Assembly: GCF_040183065.1 (NCBI RefSeq)
Contig: NC_091125.1
Span: 127,685,121 to 127,749,120, forward strand
Reading direction: 5' to 3'
Source of the DNA: Periplaneta americana
Lineage: Eukaryota; Arthropoda; Insecta; Blattodea; Blattidae
DNA length: 64,000 bases
Shown here: positions 45,042 to 56,814 of the stretch, piece after piece
How the letters are laid out: each line of letters opens with the position of its first letter
How positions within the stretch are numbered: position 1 is the first letter of the stretch
The notes under the pieces: generated by a model
What the model saw: the letters and a program-made list of their open reading frames with translations, nothing else
Database searches by the model: none
What the model was told of the DNA's origin: nothing
Position numbers and translations under genes: made by a program

Positions 45042-45216
45042 CTAGTCACTACAGTCACGAAGCTCAATAAGTAGGGAATATGCATCCATAGATAGTTGCT
45101 AACCACTAGGATCGCTACTATCGCCTCATCACAGGCAATGCGAAATAGTACCAGCACAGTCTATTGTTCCCAGTACCCTCAAGAACTCAAGCTTCGTGAC
45201 TATATTAGCTAGACTG
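45042..45216 (-). mobile_element. MITE family M1, copy 2
   Basis: Inverted relative to copy 1; shares TTGCTAACCAC-type interior and the GTCACGAAGCT terminal block. Confidence 0.78.
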
Positions 45217-45399
45217 TGGCAGAGCGGTGGATTAGTTCCAGAAACGATCGTCAGCACAGATGTAACAAATGAGTGTTAATGTACCCTATTTTCAACTGCT
45301 TATTATCAAAGTTTTAAGATTTCTTCAACAACTCAAGTTGATGTTTTGTGAATAGACGTGTGTCATTATGATAAGAAGTCATTCCGACTTTTTAATCAG

Positions 45400-45485
45400 T
45401 TATTTAACGATCCTGTATCAATCATTAAGTTATTTAGGGTGGATGGAATTAGTGATAGCGAGATGGTATTTGGCGGAAGACTGGC
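45400..45485 (-). mobile_element. SINE S2 3' fragment
   Basis: GTGATAGCGAGATGGTATTTG and the preceding GTTATTTAG block match S2; truncated. Confidence 0.5.
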
Positions 45486-45504
45486 TATAGATTTCATGAT
45501 ATTA

Positions 45505-46415
45505 GTATTAATATTTATTTATTTAACCTGATAGAGATAAGGCCGTCAGGTCTTCTCTGCCCCTCTACCAGGGGATTACAACTATAATATGAACAATAAA
45601 ATTACAATTAATATTAAATTTACAATTACAATTACAATAAAAATTAAAGTACGACAAGATTACCTGATTAATGAAAGCTAGACATTTTATCATAGAAGTT
45701 AAGAACAAAGAATATTTTTGTATTTACTGAATTACAAATTAAACCTACAATAACAAAAATCTATAGTGATGAAATTACCGGATATTCAAATATTTTGTGA
45801 TAGATGAAGAGAACTATTTACAAGAAACCATGTCAGAACGAGTCTCAATTACTGACCAACTGCCTAGTAAGTTTGCGTTTGAATTCAATTTCATTTCGAC
45901 AGTCCCTGATGCTAGCAGGTAACGAATTCCAGAGTCTTGGCAGGGCTATTATGAAAGAGGATGAGTATGAGGAGGTGCGATGGGATGGTACTGTTAGTAT
46001 TGTTTCATGGCGAGATCGTGTGTTCAGATTGTGATGGGAAGAAAGGTAAGTGAAGCGAGACGACAGGTAAGAAGGAATAGAAGAGTTCAAGATTTCGAAG
46101 AGAAGGAGAAGTGACTGTAAATTTCTTTTCTTATCTAGTTTAAGCCAACCTAATGTTTCCAGGGATGGGGTAATATGATCATATTTACAAACATTGCTTA
46201 CAAAACGTACACACAAATTATGAGCACGTTGAAGTTTCGTTTTGTTGTCGCTGGAAAGGTCAGTCAGTAAAATGTCAGCATAGTCAAAATAGGGAAATAC
46301 AAGCGTCTGCACAAGGGACTTTTTTAAGCAAGAGGGAAGATGAACATTTATCCTTTTTAGCACATGGATAATAGAATATACTTTTCTGCAGGTTTCTGTG
46401 ATTTGCATATTCGTC
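45505..46415 (-). mobile_element. CR1-like retrotransposon remnant R-b
   Basis: The minus frame 46408-45845 (187 codons) has ITETCRKVYSIIHVLKRINV, PYFDYADILLTDLSSDNKTK and RLWNSLPASIRDCRNEIEF. It closely matches 25466-26545 through the 3' end (ACCAGGTTAAATAAATAAAT-type) and is a second copy of the same family. The catalytic palm is absent. Confidence 0.82.
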
Positions 46416-46599
46416 TTACAGTATAAAATATCTACACGAAATCAAATCTTTAATATCACATAATTATTTAAAGCACTTCCAGGAAGATATACAGTTTTAT
46501 TCTTTCTAACACTGCTTGAAAAGGATTTCATTATAATTTTAAAATAACAACACTACTATTTTAGAAATAAAATTCTTAAATTCTTCTTAAATCCTTGCA

Positions 46600-46760
46600 A
46601 ATTAAGCTTTCAGGAATAACTCCCTGTAAAGTTAATTTGAATAATTTCGAGGGAAAAATTGTTCCGGAGCCGGGTATCGAACCCGGGACCTTTGGTTAAA
46701 CGTACCAACGGTACCAACGCTCTCCCACTGAGCTACCCGGGAACTCTACCCGACACCGAT
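46600..46760 (-). mobile_element. tRNA-like SINE head
   Basis: The minus strand reads GTTCCCGGGTAGCTCAGTGG, then GAGAGCGTTGGTACCGTTGG and TCCCGGGTTCGATACCCGG. It has A- and B-box promoters and a closed T-arm. A duplicated GTTGGTAC disturbs the anticodon arm and the element runs on into AAATTATTC sequence, so it is a SINE rather than a working tRNA gene. Confidence 0.6.
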
Positions 46761-46781
46761 CCACTCTTATATCCTTATTAT

Positions 46782-47285
46782 TAACATAATTTAAATGCAA
46801 ATCAAATTCTAAGCTACTCGTATTAAATTAAGTAAATTCAAACAGATGAGACGACATACTAAGAATAACATAATGTAAATACAAATCAAATTCTAAGCTA
46901 CACGTATTTAATTAAGTAAATTCAAACAGATGAGACGACATACCAAGACTAACATAATTTAAATACAAATCAAATTGTAAGCTACACGTATTTAATTAAG
47001 TAAATTCAAACAGATGAGATGACATACTAAGAATAACATAATTTAAATACAAATCAAATTCTAAGCTACACGTATTTAATTAAGTAAATTCAAACAGATG
47101 AGACGACATACTAAGAATAACATAATTTAAATACAAATCAAATTCTAAGCTACACGTATTTAATTAAGTAAATTCAAATAGATGAGACGACATACTAAGA
47201 ATAACATAATTTAAATACAAATCAAATTCTAAGCTGCACGCATTTAATTAAGTAAATTCAAACAGATGAGACGAAATACTAAGAA
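46782..47285. repeat. 84-bp tandem satellite, six copies
   Basis: Units start at 46782, 46866, 46950, 47034, 47118 and 47202, exactly 84 bp apart, each TAACATAATTTAAATACAAA onward with ATTTAATTAAGTAAATTC and GATGAGACGACATAC. Divergence between units is only a few bases. It sits between genes E and F. Confidence 0.95.
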
Positions 47286-47289
47286 AAAT

Positions 47290-47660
47290 GGAACTCCAAA
47301 CTATAAAATGTACCATTTGTACTGAGTTATATTATGAAATAACAATCTTATGAATAGAAGCTGGTAGAAGAGGGACGCAATTGTAAACGACATGGCCGTT
47401 TTCCTACAAATTCAAATACGGCGTTACAATTAGGTCCCAAATTAGGTGCCTCTTAAAGAAACACAATCAAATGAAAAAAGGTTATTTTTGAACAAAATTA
47501 CTAATTGCGCCCTTTTTTGAGTACCCGATTCAAGTACATCCGAAAATACATTATATTCTTGAAGCTATAATGCGAAGATTAGAAATTAGAACATCAGCCA
47601 AGTACTGTTACGTACAAAGTGGGCAATGTCTAAAATTGCTGATATTATTCTTACTTCTTA
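47290..47660. other. Unannotated stretch
   Basis: No gene or repeat recognised before the (ATT)n run. Confidence 0.35.
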
Positions 47661-47672
47661 CTTTATTGCTGC

Positions 47673-47792
<120 letters not shown>

Positions 47793-47877
47793 AAGGCCTA
47801 TTATTATATCAAATCTCTAAACTTGTTAAAAGAGGTATTGCACATCATGCATTACATTTAAAAGACCACATATTTTT

Positions 47878-48099
47878 CTACTTGCCATTCCCTTTCCTGG
47901 AGGTCATAAACACAGTTCTACATTTTCCATTCATAAACCTTTGACCCGGAGGACAAGATCTGGACGACGCTCGAATAACGTACATCTGATGGAACTCTGG
48001 GAAGACCTGGTCCGGAAGATCTCCGTCATCCTGCCCCACCGACGCCGCTACCAACACACTCACTAACAGGTATTTGCACACAGGTAGCAGGCCCGACAT
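47878..48099 (-). CDS. GBP-like secreted peptide precursor F (73 aa)
   Basis: ATG at 48099, stop TAG at 47880-47878. The signal peptide is residues 1 to about 22 (core VCKYLLVSVLVAASVG). An acidic spacer (DDGDLPDQVFPEF) is followed by SSRSCPPGQRFMNGKCRTVF, residues about 46-65, with cysteines 10 apart. It fits C-x2-G-x5-G-x-C-R, with Arg two positions after the first Gly and Val-Phe after the second Cys as in most of the array. Arg before Ser-Cys could be a cleavage point releasing the cysteine-looped peptide. A short basic tail (TSRKGNGK) ends the protein. It is a single exon. This is the clearest canonical member together with E. The function given is by family analogy. Confidence 0.8.
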   Translation of the reverse strand: MSGLLPVCKYLLVSVLVAASVGQDDGDLPDQVFPEFHQMYVIRASSRSCPPGQRFMNGKCRTVFMTSRKGNGK

Positions 48100-48148
48100 T
48101 TCATGAATGAACCGAACGGCACTCCGATTTGCGTACTAATGTTTATGG

Positions 48149-48180
48149 AAGTGAGGAGAGTGTTCAAGAATATATATGGA
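48149..48180 (-). promoter_or_regulatory. Core promoter of gene F
   Basis: CCATATATAT on the minus strand at 48179-48170 with an initiator-like TCACTT at about 48154-48149. This gives a 5' leader of about 50 nt. Confidence 0.55.
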
Positions 48181-48393
48181 AACAAGGCAAAAACCGGTTA
48201 TCCTTCAGGCATGACCCCCACCGTCTACCGATTCCAGTTACTGTAATCACCTGAAAACTCTTCCATCGAGATAACCGGAAATAAGACTTTAACCCACATA
48301 GTTTCTTCGAGTGTGAGAAAGTCCGAATGATTCATGAGTTCACTTTACCTAATTCATTAACTTCTCAGATTCAGCTTGGTTGCAAAGTACAAA

Positions 48394-48397
<4 letters not shown>

Positions 48398-48443
<46 letters not shown>
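48398..48443. repeat. (ATT)n microsatellite
   Basis: Trinucleotide run directly before SINE S3. Confidence 0.95.
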
Positions 48444-48735
48444 GTGGGCGGCCGGGTAGCTCAGTTGGTAGAGCAGCTGGCTACGGACTGGAAGGTCCGG
48501 GGTTCGATCCCAGGTGGTGACAGGATTTTTTCTCGTTGCCAAACTTTCAGAACGGCCCCGAGGTTCACTCAGCCTCCTATAAAATTGAGTACCGGGTCTT
48601 TCCCGGGGGTAAAAGGCGGTCAGAGCGTGGTGCCGACCACACCACCTCATTCTAGTGCCGAGGTCATGGAAAGCATGGGCTCTGCCTCCATGCCCCCCAA
48701 GTGCCTTCATGGCATGTTACGGGGATACCTTTACC

Positions 48736-48737
<2 letters not shown>
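48444..48737 (+). mobile_element. tRNA-derived SINE family S3, full length
   Basis: Head GGGCGGCCGGGTAGCTCAGT, anticodon-like arm, B-box GGGGTTCGATCCCAGG, body AGGATTTTTTCTCGTTGCC and GAGTACCGGGTCTTTCCCGG, end GGGGATACCTTTACC followed by (ATT)n to 48821. The open frames crossing it are incidental. Confidence 0.85.

Positions 48738-48821
<84 letters not shown>
48737..48821. repeat. (ATT)n microsatellite, SINE S3 tail
   Basis: About 85 bp of trinucleotide repeat adjoining the SINE 3' end. Confidence 0.95.
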
Positions 48822-48822
<1 letters not shown>

Positions 48823-48849
48823 GGGTTCGGAAGTTGATGACCTAAAGAT

Positions 48850-49475
48850 CACAGAAAAATGACCTATATAATGACCTTAAATTTACGAAAATATGACTTT
48901 AATTTAAAAAAGGCCGTAATTTTAATGGTAAAATACAAACAAAATAATAGTAGGCCTATACTTCCATCTGTAGAAAATATAATGTGGCCAAACTCAGTCA
49001 CTAATTGTCGCAATTTATCTACTTTGTTATGCTTTCGGCAGTTTTACGTCTCCACTTGTGAGATATAATATGCTGACTGCGGGCACTGCAGCTGCAGTAT
49101 TTGGTCTGTTGCGCTGAATGAGGGGAAGCATGTGACACACGTGACCAGACGTCAAGGCCGATGCAACCACAAGGAAAATTCTTGTAAGACGCAATCGAAT
49201 TAATTAAGCAATCTGCAGTAGGTTCTCGTATATAGACTACGACTACACTGTAATAAAAAAAAAGTCCGTTCATAAGGAGAAAAGGGCAAAAATGCAACAA
49301 AAATAGAACATCTCCTAAAAAAAATACCAATAAAAGGCCGAAAAATAAAAATAATACAAAATAAAAGTGGGCCATATTAGTTCGTGTTGAAGTGAAACGA
49401 GTTTATATTGCATCCTGCACTGTCTGTGATGTCTCAGAAAAAGAGATATTTCATCAACTTCCGAGCCGAGCCTTA
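48850..49475. other. Unannotated stretch
   Basis: A 118-codon minus frame (49375-49019) begins hydrophobic (FVLFLFFGLLLVFFLGDVLF) but lies in a T-rich low-complexity patch and has no module or promoter. Not called. Confidence 0.25.

Positions 49476-49477
<2 letters not shown>

Positions 49478-49530
<53 letters not shown>
49478..49530. repeat. (ATT)n microsatellite
   Basis: Trinucleotide run followed by CATCAT. Confidence 0.95.
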
Positions 49531-49531
<1 letters not shown>

Positions 49532-49904
49532 CATCATCATCAACAACATGATCATCGTTATTCTTGTGCAATCGTCATAATCATTATCTTTACTAATTTT
49601 ATTCTTCTGTAAATTCAAATGGTAACGTATTCAATTAAAAATTCGGTGGACCATAGTTTAATTTCCTGCAGCACAATGAAGATTTATCACCGTCCCTTAA
49701 ACGTTGAACGTGTTTCCTTTGCCTTACTTTCCTCATTTTTATACGGTGGTCTTGCTATGTAGTATTAAGGACTGAAAGGCCTCAGTTCTACATTTTTTAA
49801 AAAAGAAGGGAAAGCATTTTTGGATTAATTTATCATTCATTTATTTATTCATTGAGACAAAATTAATATCTGAAATAAATCGTTAAATATTAGTACGTAA
49901 CAGT

Positions 49905-50085
49905 GCAAAGTGGGTGGTGGCGGGATTTTTTCCGTTGCTAAAACCTCAGAAAGACCCCGGGGTCCACATAGCCTTCTGTCAAATTGAGTGCCGAGCCTTC
50001 CTCGAGGATAAAAGACAATCGGAGCTTGTAGTCGACCATCATTCTATTACCGAGGTCATCTTCATGCACCTTCTCGGCGCCTAAA
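49905..50085 (+). mobile_element. SINE S3 fragment
   Basis: GGCGGGATTTTTTCCGTTGC and AAATTGAGTGCCGAGCCTTC match the S3 body; the tRNA head is missing. Confidence 0.7.
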
Positions 50086-50089
50086 GGAA

Positions 50090-51440
50090 AAACCTTTTAA
50101 CAGTACAAACACGCCACAAGCGCTGTTAATGAAAGCTTCACTCATGTTGGTGCTAAATGAGTCATTCCGCGCATTGCTGAGATGTCTGAAGGGCAGTGAA
50201 CTTCTGATGGAAAGTGCGAGATTCAAGTACAGTAAAAAATCTTGTGAAGATGACAAGGTCTAGTATAAAAATCTAAGTCACGAAAACGACACACGCTTTC
50301 CCACTATATGCTTTACGAGTTCTGCTACAATTCAATTCTTTCATCATGTTATGGCCGTTCACGGTTTACCTTCTTGAACAATTACTCGAAACAATATATA
50401 GCTGCATAAATGAAATTACCTAGAAAGTAAGTAAACAAAAAGTTAATTTTTGGTCTCTGCACAAAATATTAATATACCAAGAGTATTTGCTTGGATGTAA
50501 AGGCAGCGAGCACCTACGACTAACATCCCTACTGCTAATAATGCCGATTGTTAAGGTGGAAGTTACAATTCGTACAGGTTTAATTGTAAGTGACGTCTAT
50601 GAAATATTTTATGCTCGACCATGCCGAAATGTAGTAATTATACACCTGGCAGCAGTCCTTTAATGCATGTCATTAAAGTACACCTATTCATTAAAGTTCA
50701 GGTTTTCGATTATTCTCGGATATGCAATCGAAAGACAACGAGGGAAACGTCACGGAGGCTGGAAATCCAATACTGTCGCAGAAGGTTATGTTCTGTTACT
50801 ATAATAATTAGCGTTAATTGTAAATAATATTCAAATAAATTCAATTTGTCATCTCGTTTTTCAATTCTAAATCAATTTCCAGGTTATATCAAAATTAGAT
50901 CATGTTACATTACATCAAGGTCAATGACATTATTGTTCCTCGGAAAAAATCAATACTTTCGCGTCTGCGCACATCTCACAATTTAAGAGGTATGAACAAG
51001 GTCACTTCCGATCTTCTGTCAGATACAAATAAAATGAATACCGGTACTTTTGAATAATTTCAAGTTAGAAATATGGTCAAGCATAAAAAGTCGTATGAAA
51101 CTTGCCTATAATGGTAATTAAGACGCTCGTATGAAAATTATGAAACGAGCGCAAGCGTCTTAATTACTATCATTATAGGCTGGTTACATAATGTACTATT
51201 TTCATGTCATAACTTTCAGAACCTATTCCTCTATCAAATAGGTACTGAAACCTTTTCCGAGAATAATCAGGTGGAACTGAAGAAATAAAACATTACGACA
51301 TTGTATGTTCTTGTTCTAATGATTATGAAGCAACGGTGGAATAAATATTGCACTGTAAACAGAAGAAATCGGAGAATCTCCGTTTGTTGTTCACTTATTA
51401 CGGATTTAATTTCACCCCTTTAGGCCTGATGTATTTATTT
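50090..51440. other. Unannotated stretch
   Basis: No gene recognised. An inverted pair near 51098-51185 (ATAATGGTAATTAAGACGCT against GCGTCTTAATTACTATCATT) may be a small foldback element. Confidence 0.4.
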
Positions 51441-51445
51441 TTTAA

Positions 51446-51689
51446 TAGGTTATTTTACGACGCTTTATCAACATCTAGGTTATTTAGCGTCTGAATGAGA
51501 TGAAGGTGATAATGCTGGTGAAATGGGTCCGGGATCCAACACCGAAAGTTACCCAGCATTTCCTCATATTGGGTTGAGGGAAAATCCCGGAAAAAACCTC
51601 AACCGGGTAACTTTCCCCAACCGGGAATCGAACCCGGGCCACCTGGTTTCGCGGCCAAACGCGCTAGCCGTTACTTCACACGTGTGGAC
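51446..51689 (-). mobile_element. tRNA-derived SINE family S1, copy 4
   Basis: Full-length minus copy with B-box CGGGTTCGATTCCCGG and the usual TCGTAAAATAACCTA end. Confidence 0.87.
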
Positions 51690-52299
51690 GGCCTGATGTA
51701 CATTATAGTTTACATTGTTTCTTTTTTTTCTTCTTCTTTTTTTGGAATATCTTCGATACTTTTAAATATTTTGAAAAATTCAATGTGATAGAAATGAAGA
51801 ATAATTATTATTTTTTAAACATTTCTATATCTGAATTAAAAATAAAATTTAAAATTTTGGGGCCCCAGGGGTCAAAATTGTCCCCAAATTTCGATTTTCT
51901 GTGAAGACTTGATTTGGGAATTTTGGATCCCCAGAATGATTATGTGACCAGTTTTTTTTTTTCTTTTGTTTTAAATATAAATACAGGACTGAAGGAGTTA
52001 ATATATCCGAAATCGAACTTCAGTCCTTTGAAGATTCTTACATAAACTAAAAGTTTCTCAATAGACCTACTTCTTAATATAGGGTGTAAGAACATCTACT
52101 GAAATCTTGTAATAAAATATTTCAATAACAGCTTACGTAAAATGCAGTATCGGCATTGACATTGACGAGTTCGTCTTGTCAGCGCGTGTTGAACCTTGAA
52201 CCGCTCGCTTGACCGTACCATTCACACTCGAGGGATTTATCCTTAACACAGGAAAACGTGATGTTCACATGGGAGGTCGGTGAACACCCAGCTTGCTAC

Positions 52300-53405
52300 C
52301 AGAGTCTACTGTCACTATTGCCCACGTGCATCAACGTCAGTTAGTGTAACCACCGGTTAAAATTGTCACCTAACCTCTGGTTAAGCATTTTTACAGTGGA
52401 TCGACCTCGGTTACGACTTAAATAGGAGGTTAACCACAGTAATCTCTAACCGGCCATATTCGAGCGGTTAAAAGAGGTAACCAGTGATTAGTAGAGCAAG
52501 TAAAGCAAAATGGCGGCCAGAGCCACAGATGTTTATTTCGAAGACGATTATTATTGTACAGTACTTGAATTACTTGGATAGAGCGTGAGCGTGAAGTTTC
52601 TATAGTGGAAAGAGAGAATTCTTACGAGGAATTAGGTGACAGAAAATTTCAGGAGGGATTTCGTTTATCAAAATCTACAAATGGATCACTTGAAATAACA
52701 CAAAAAGTCATATTTCTCCTATGGTTCGGCTGCTTGTATTACGATTCTATGTAACTGATATTTTCTGTATTTTAAGAGGGAATACTCGAATGTCTCTTTC
52801 TCTGTGTCACTGGCTGAACAAAGAGAGATTATTTATGGATCTTAGGATAATGAACAGTTCCCTCGTGTAAATGAGGTGCTTGATCGTATACACATTCCTA
52901 TTAATCTTCTGCATCCTTTTCCTTTATAGATATTCCATCTTTTTATGTAATACATTTAAATTGTAGTAATTAAGTCTAGCGACACTTCAACCACACATTG
53001 GGATATAATCATTTTTGCATTCAATTTTCTATTTTGTACGATTTTAACCTAACAGCAAAGAAATACAACTCGCAAATATAACAGCGCCCAAAGGCAAACA
53101 AATGCAAAGCGAAAATGTAGGACACGTTCATTTCGATGTAGAACGGAGTGAGCGCAGTCATTTTTAGACGTTGACTATCATCTTTACAGCGGTATGGATG
53201 CTTTCCTTTAGTCATTTTGTAGAAACAGTACACCAGCATAGACTTTACTCTGGTTAAATGAGGTGTCAGCTAGCCATGTTTAAGTAATCTGTGATTATGA
53301 ATGGTGCACACAAATTACATTTTAACCACTGTTACTGTTTAACCGTCGTTTCATAATCTACGATTACTGCGTTTTTAACCGATGTTGATACACTTCGCCA
53401 TATGT
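52300..53405 (+). mobile_element. PIF/Harbinger-like DNA transposon remnant
   Basis: Both ends carry GGTTAAAA-type sequence near CATCAAC: CATCAACGTCAGTTAGTG at the left, and the reverse complement of a similar stretch at about 53370-53395. From 52510 the plus strand opens MAARATDVYFEDDYYCTVLE and, after a frameshift, RENSYEELGDRKFQEGFRLS. The latter resembles the N-terminal FxxxFRLSK region of Harbinger transposases. The rest of the transposase is missing. Confidence 0.55.
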
Positions 53406-53744
53406 CTGACACCAGATTCGAGATATCAAACCCAAAAGAGGGTGATACATTTAGAGACAATGTTGCCTCGAGATTAGGACATGCAATGAGGAAGCAATTA
53501 TGAAGTACTGTATTTAACGAGAAGGCTCCGTCTTCTGAAATTTTATTGCGGGAATTATAAATACAGGAATGAAAAGAAATAGCAAAATGTTATTTCAAAT
53601 CCGAAACATCTTTACAATCATAATCATGCTCATAATAGTTTAATAGTTTACGTTAAATATCTAAGAACAATATGTATAGACAAGGTCAGAAAAGCCAAAA
53701 AAACAATTACGAAGCGACTGTAAATAAAAAAAAATCGTCAAGAT

Positions 53745-54835
53745 TTAAAAAAGGATTTAAAGACTAGAATTGGGTGATTTGAGAGCAGCTCTGCTTAAAT
53801 TAAAAATATGTGATGGAAATTTGTTCTTTAATGACATTTTACAAAAATTATTTTGCGATTTAGCAAATCTACAAGTTATGATATTAAAATAATTTCCTTG
53901 TCTTGTGTCATAGGAATGAATATCATTTCTCAATGTTAAAGTTAAAAGATTGTCCTTAACATTCAAAATTAACTCTAAAATATATAAGTTTATTACACAA
54001 ACAACGGTTTGCAGTGTTCATTAAAAGTTGCACTTGATATAATTCTTATGGCCCTTTTTTGAAGCAAAAGAACCCTATTTATAAAAGCGCTGTTACCCCA
54101 AAGCAATATTCCATAGGTGAGAGTACTCTGAAAGTAAGAAAAATAAGCATCACGAATATAGTTTTCAGGTACAACAGTTTTTAATCTCTTAAGGAGAAAC
54201 AAAGGTCTTGAACGTTTAGTAAAAATATGATCAATATGACTTTCCCATGTCAACCTAGAATCAACAATTATGCCTAACATATTAAAATGACTTTGTTCAT
54301 GATCAGTCTTCTTTAAAGTAAAAATCACACGTTCAGTTTTAGCTGAGTTCAACAGAAATTCATTTGCATTAAGCCAAACTTCAGCGTATCTTAAATTAAG
54401 TTGAGCAAAGTTTTGCAAAAAGTTAATATCACTATGATTAATTAAAAAGGTAGATCATCCGCATACAGTACTATATCAGCATTAATATTATGGGCTAAGT
54501 CAGAAACAAAATCGGACCCAATACAGAGCCCGGAGGAACTCCATAACAATAATTTATTCATAACATCAGAATTTTTACCATTAAACGAAACACCTTGTTT
54601 ACGATCTGATAAATATGACTCAAAAATCATCAACTCACGTCCCATGAGACCCAGATAATTTAGTCAATAGAATGCTATGATCAACACAATCAAAAGCCTT
54701 GCTTAAGTCGCAAAAGGTTGCATGGAAATAAACATTTTTTTTTTCAAAAGTCTCTAATACTTGCTTTACAAGACAACTAACTGCACCTATGGCATTATGT
54801 TTAGACCTAAACCCATATTGCAGGTAATATATCTC
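53745..54835 (-). mobile_element. Jockey/CR1-type retrotransposon remnant
   Basis: Broken minus frames in order: FESYLSDRKQGVSFNGKNSD and YADDLPF (54645-54442), LNANEFLLNSAKTERVIFTL and LGIIVDSRLTWESHIDHIF (54418-53993), and NDIHSYDTRQGNYFNIITCR (53966-53757). It retains a YADD catalytic box but is split by frameshifts. The 5' boundary meets another element at about 54836. Confidence 0.8.
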
Positions 54836-55520
54836 GAATCCGTTTCATCTTGGTCTCAACAATTCGGACTTAACTTAAATACAGATAAATCATAGGCCAT
54901 CTTATTTTCGAATAAAAGATTAATCCCCGATATTAATAAGTTCAACCTTCCTCCTGTGACTCTGAATAAAGCGATCATTCCATTCAGTTCAACTATAAAA
55001 AACCTGGGAGTTCATTTTGAATCTAACCTTACCTGGGACACGCATATCAAACACACATGCAAGAAAGTGTTTTCCACTCTTCACTCATTAAAAAGATTGT
55101 ACCAATCCCACTATGTTGTTGTTTTTTTATTATTAATCTATTTTTGTGTACATTTTATTCAATTGTCGGTTTCTGGTTTAATTATGTAAATCCTACTTAA
55201 TTGTAATCTAATACTAATATGTATACTAATGTGTTTATTTTTATTTTTACTGTGTACATTTTTCTTTTTTTATTGAATTATCGGCTTCTGTTTTTATGTG
55301 ATTCGTATTTGATTCTAACAAATTAATATGTATTTCACTATGTTTATTTTTATTTTATGAGGTAAATTTTATGTAACTACCTCTTTTGATCTCATTATGT
55401 ATCAGTATATAATTACTTAATTCCGATCAAGTTTTATGTTCACCTGTGTAAGCAAGTTTTAATCCTGGTTTAGTGTAAGCGAAGGCCTTACGGCCTTAAC
55501 TCTGCCAGGTTAAATAAAAC

Positions 55521-55570
<50 letters not shown>
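54836..55570 (+). mobile_element. CR1/Jockey-like retrotransposon 3' part with (ATT)n tail
   Basis: With frameshifts it encodes LNKAIIPFSSTIKNLGVHFE and SNLTWDTHIKHTCKKVFSTL (frame from 54956), then loses coding at about 55105. The 3' untranslated region there is nearly identical to 985-1470, ending CCAGGTTAAATAAA and ATT repeats. An internal deletion joined the coding part to the tail. Confidence 0.82.
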
Positions 55571-55572
<2 letters not shown>

Positions 55573-55749
55573 CAACTTGTTAATAATCACGGACAGTATA
55601 AACGTTTCACGCAATTATAAGGATTCGATGAATACCCTGCCACTTTTTTTTACCGAGTTGACCTTCCTTAGAGTATGTCCCATCCAGTTTCATTTCTGTC
55701 TCAAAGTTTGTTACTTTATCTGATTTTGTTTATCCTTTTCAATTTTTTT

Positions 55750-56000
55750 TTTTTAAATTATATCAAGCCAACTGATATTTAAGATTTTCTGTAGACATGT
55801 GTTTATAAAATGTCGTAATTTGTTGTTTATATTCGGAGTCATTCCCAAGGTTTCACATCCATATAGAACAGATTTTACATTACTGTCGAAGATTTTTAGT
55901 CCGGTCTTTAAGGAGATATTATTTGTTTTCTTTATTATATACTGTATAGTTGGGAAGAGCATAATATTTCCTTTGATATTTTATCATTTACATCCTTTAA
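55750..56000 (-). mobile_element. RTE-like retrotransposon fragment
   Basis: A 69-codon minus frame reads LKTGLKIFDSNVKSVLYGCE and NNKLRHFINTCLQKILNISW, thumb sequence like the RTE copies but of a different subfamily. Confidence 0.6.
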
Positions 56001-56134
56001 TGGTCCTCCGTCCATATTTACTTTTACCAACACATACTCTATAAAACTATTTACTATAGAACATGTTTTTGTTTCCTATAAGACAGATTAAAACCCGAAA
56101 TATATATATTTACACTTAAGATATGTCTAATTTT

Positions 56135-56210
56135 TTATTCATTCATTCATTCATTCATTCATTCATTCATTCATTCATTCATTCATTCATTCATTCATTC
56201 ATTCATTCAT

Positions 56211-56250
<40 letters not shown>
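56135..56250. repeat. (ATTC)n then (ATTT)n microsatellite
   Basis: A tetranucleotide run changing unit near 56211. Confidence 0.95.
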
Positions 56251-56252
<2 letters not shown>

Positions 56253-56637
56253 AGCTAGCTAGTGAGTACAAATTAAATTTATAAAAAAAATGTTTCTAGC
56301 CACTAGATAATTGAATTAAGACCAAATAAAATAGGCTACAAGTTATGGAAATATCAGTAATGTTACAAGCAATCCGATGTTGGTAACTCACTGTAACTCA
56401 GCATTAATTATTATGGCTACGCATTCACTGGTTCAGCTTTCGATTTCGACAACTGAAAAGATGTATGCGTTAGATCTTCCCTTAATGTTTGGAATTTATT
56501 TATTTTTTTGTATGCTACTGTGTTGCCTCAAAATATGACTTTGCACCATGTTGACCACATAAACATAGTTTTCCTTCCATTTGAATGTCTATTGTCATTA
56601 AAAGACATTAACAACTTCCATAGTGATTTAACATTTA

Positions 56638-56808
56638 AGGCTGGTTCACAATAACCTGAGAACGGAAATATTTTTAAAATAAATGTATTTAATTTAATCA
56701 CTATTCACTATTGTGAATGCTCACATTTAAATGCATTTATTTTAACATTACTTCCGTTCTCGTTCTCGTTGTAGTTTCCGTTCCCGGTTTATTGTGAACC
56801 AGGCTTTA
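56638..56808. mobile_element. MITE with AGGCTGGTTCACAATAA ends
   Basis: The left end GGCTGGTTCACAATAA pairs with the right end TTATTGTGAACCAGGCTT, and the arms continue to pair (AACGGAAATATTTTTAAAAT against ATTTTAACATTACTTCCGTT, imperfect). About 170 bp. Confidence 0.8.
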
Positions 56809-56814
56809 GATGTG

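Noticed and set aside
46660..46745. tRNA gene candidate (minus strand)
   Set aside because: A duplicated GTTGGTAC breaks the anticodon arm and the sequence continues as a SINE body.
48444..48520. tRNA gene candidate (plus strand)
   Set aside because: It is the head of the full-length S3 SINE, with a second body fragment at 49905-50085.
49019..49375. Hydrophobic 118-codon minus frame as a secreted-protein gene
   Set aside because: The hydrophobic part is low-complexity A/T sequence. There is no promoter and no conserved module.
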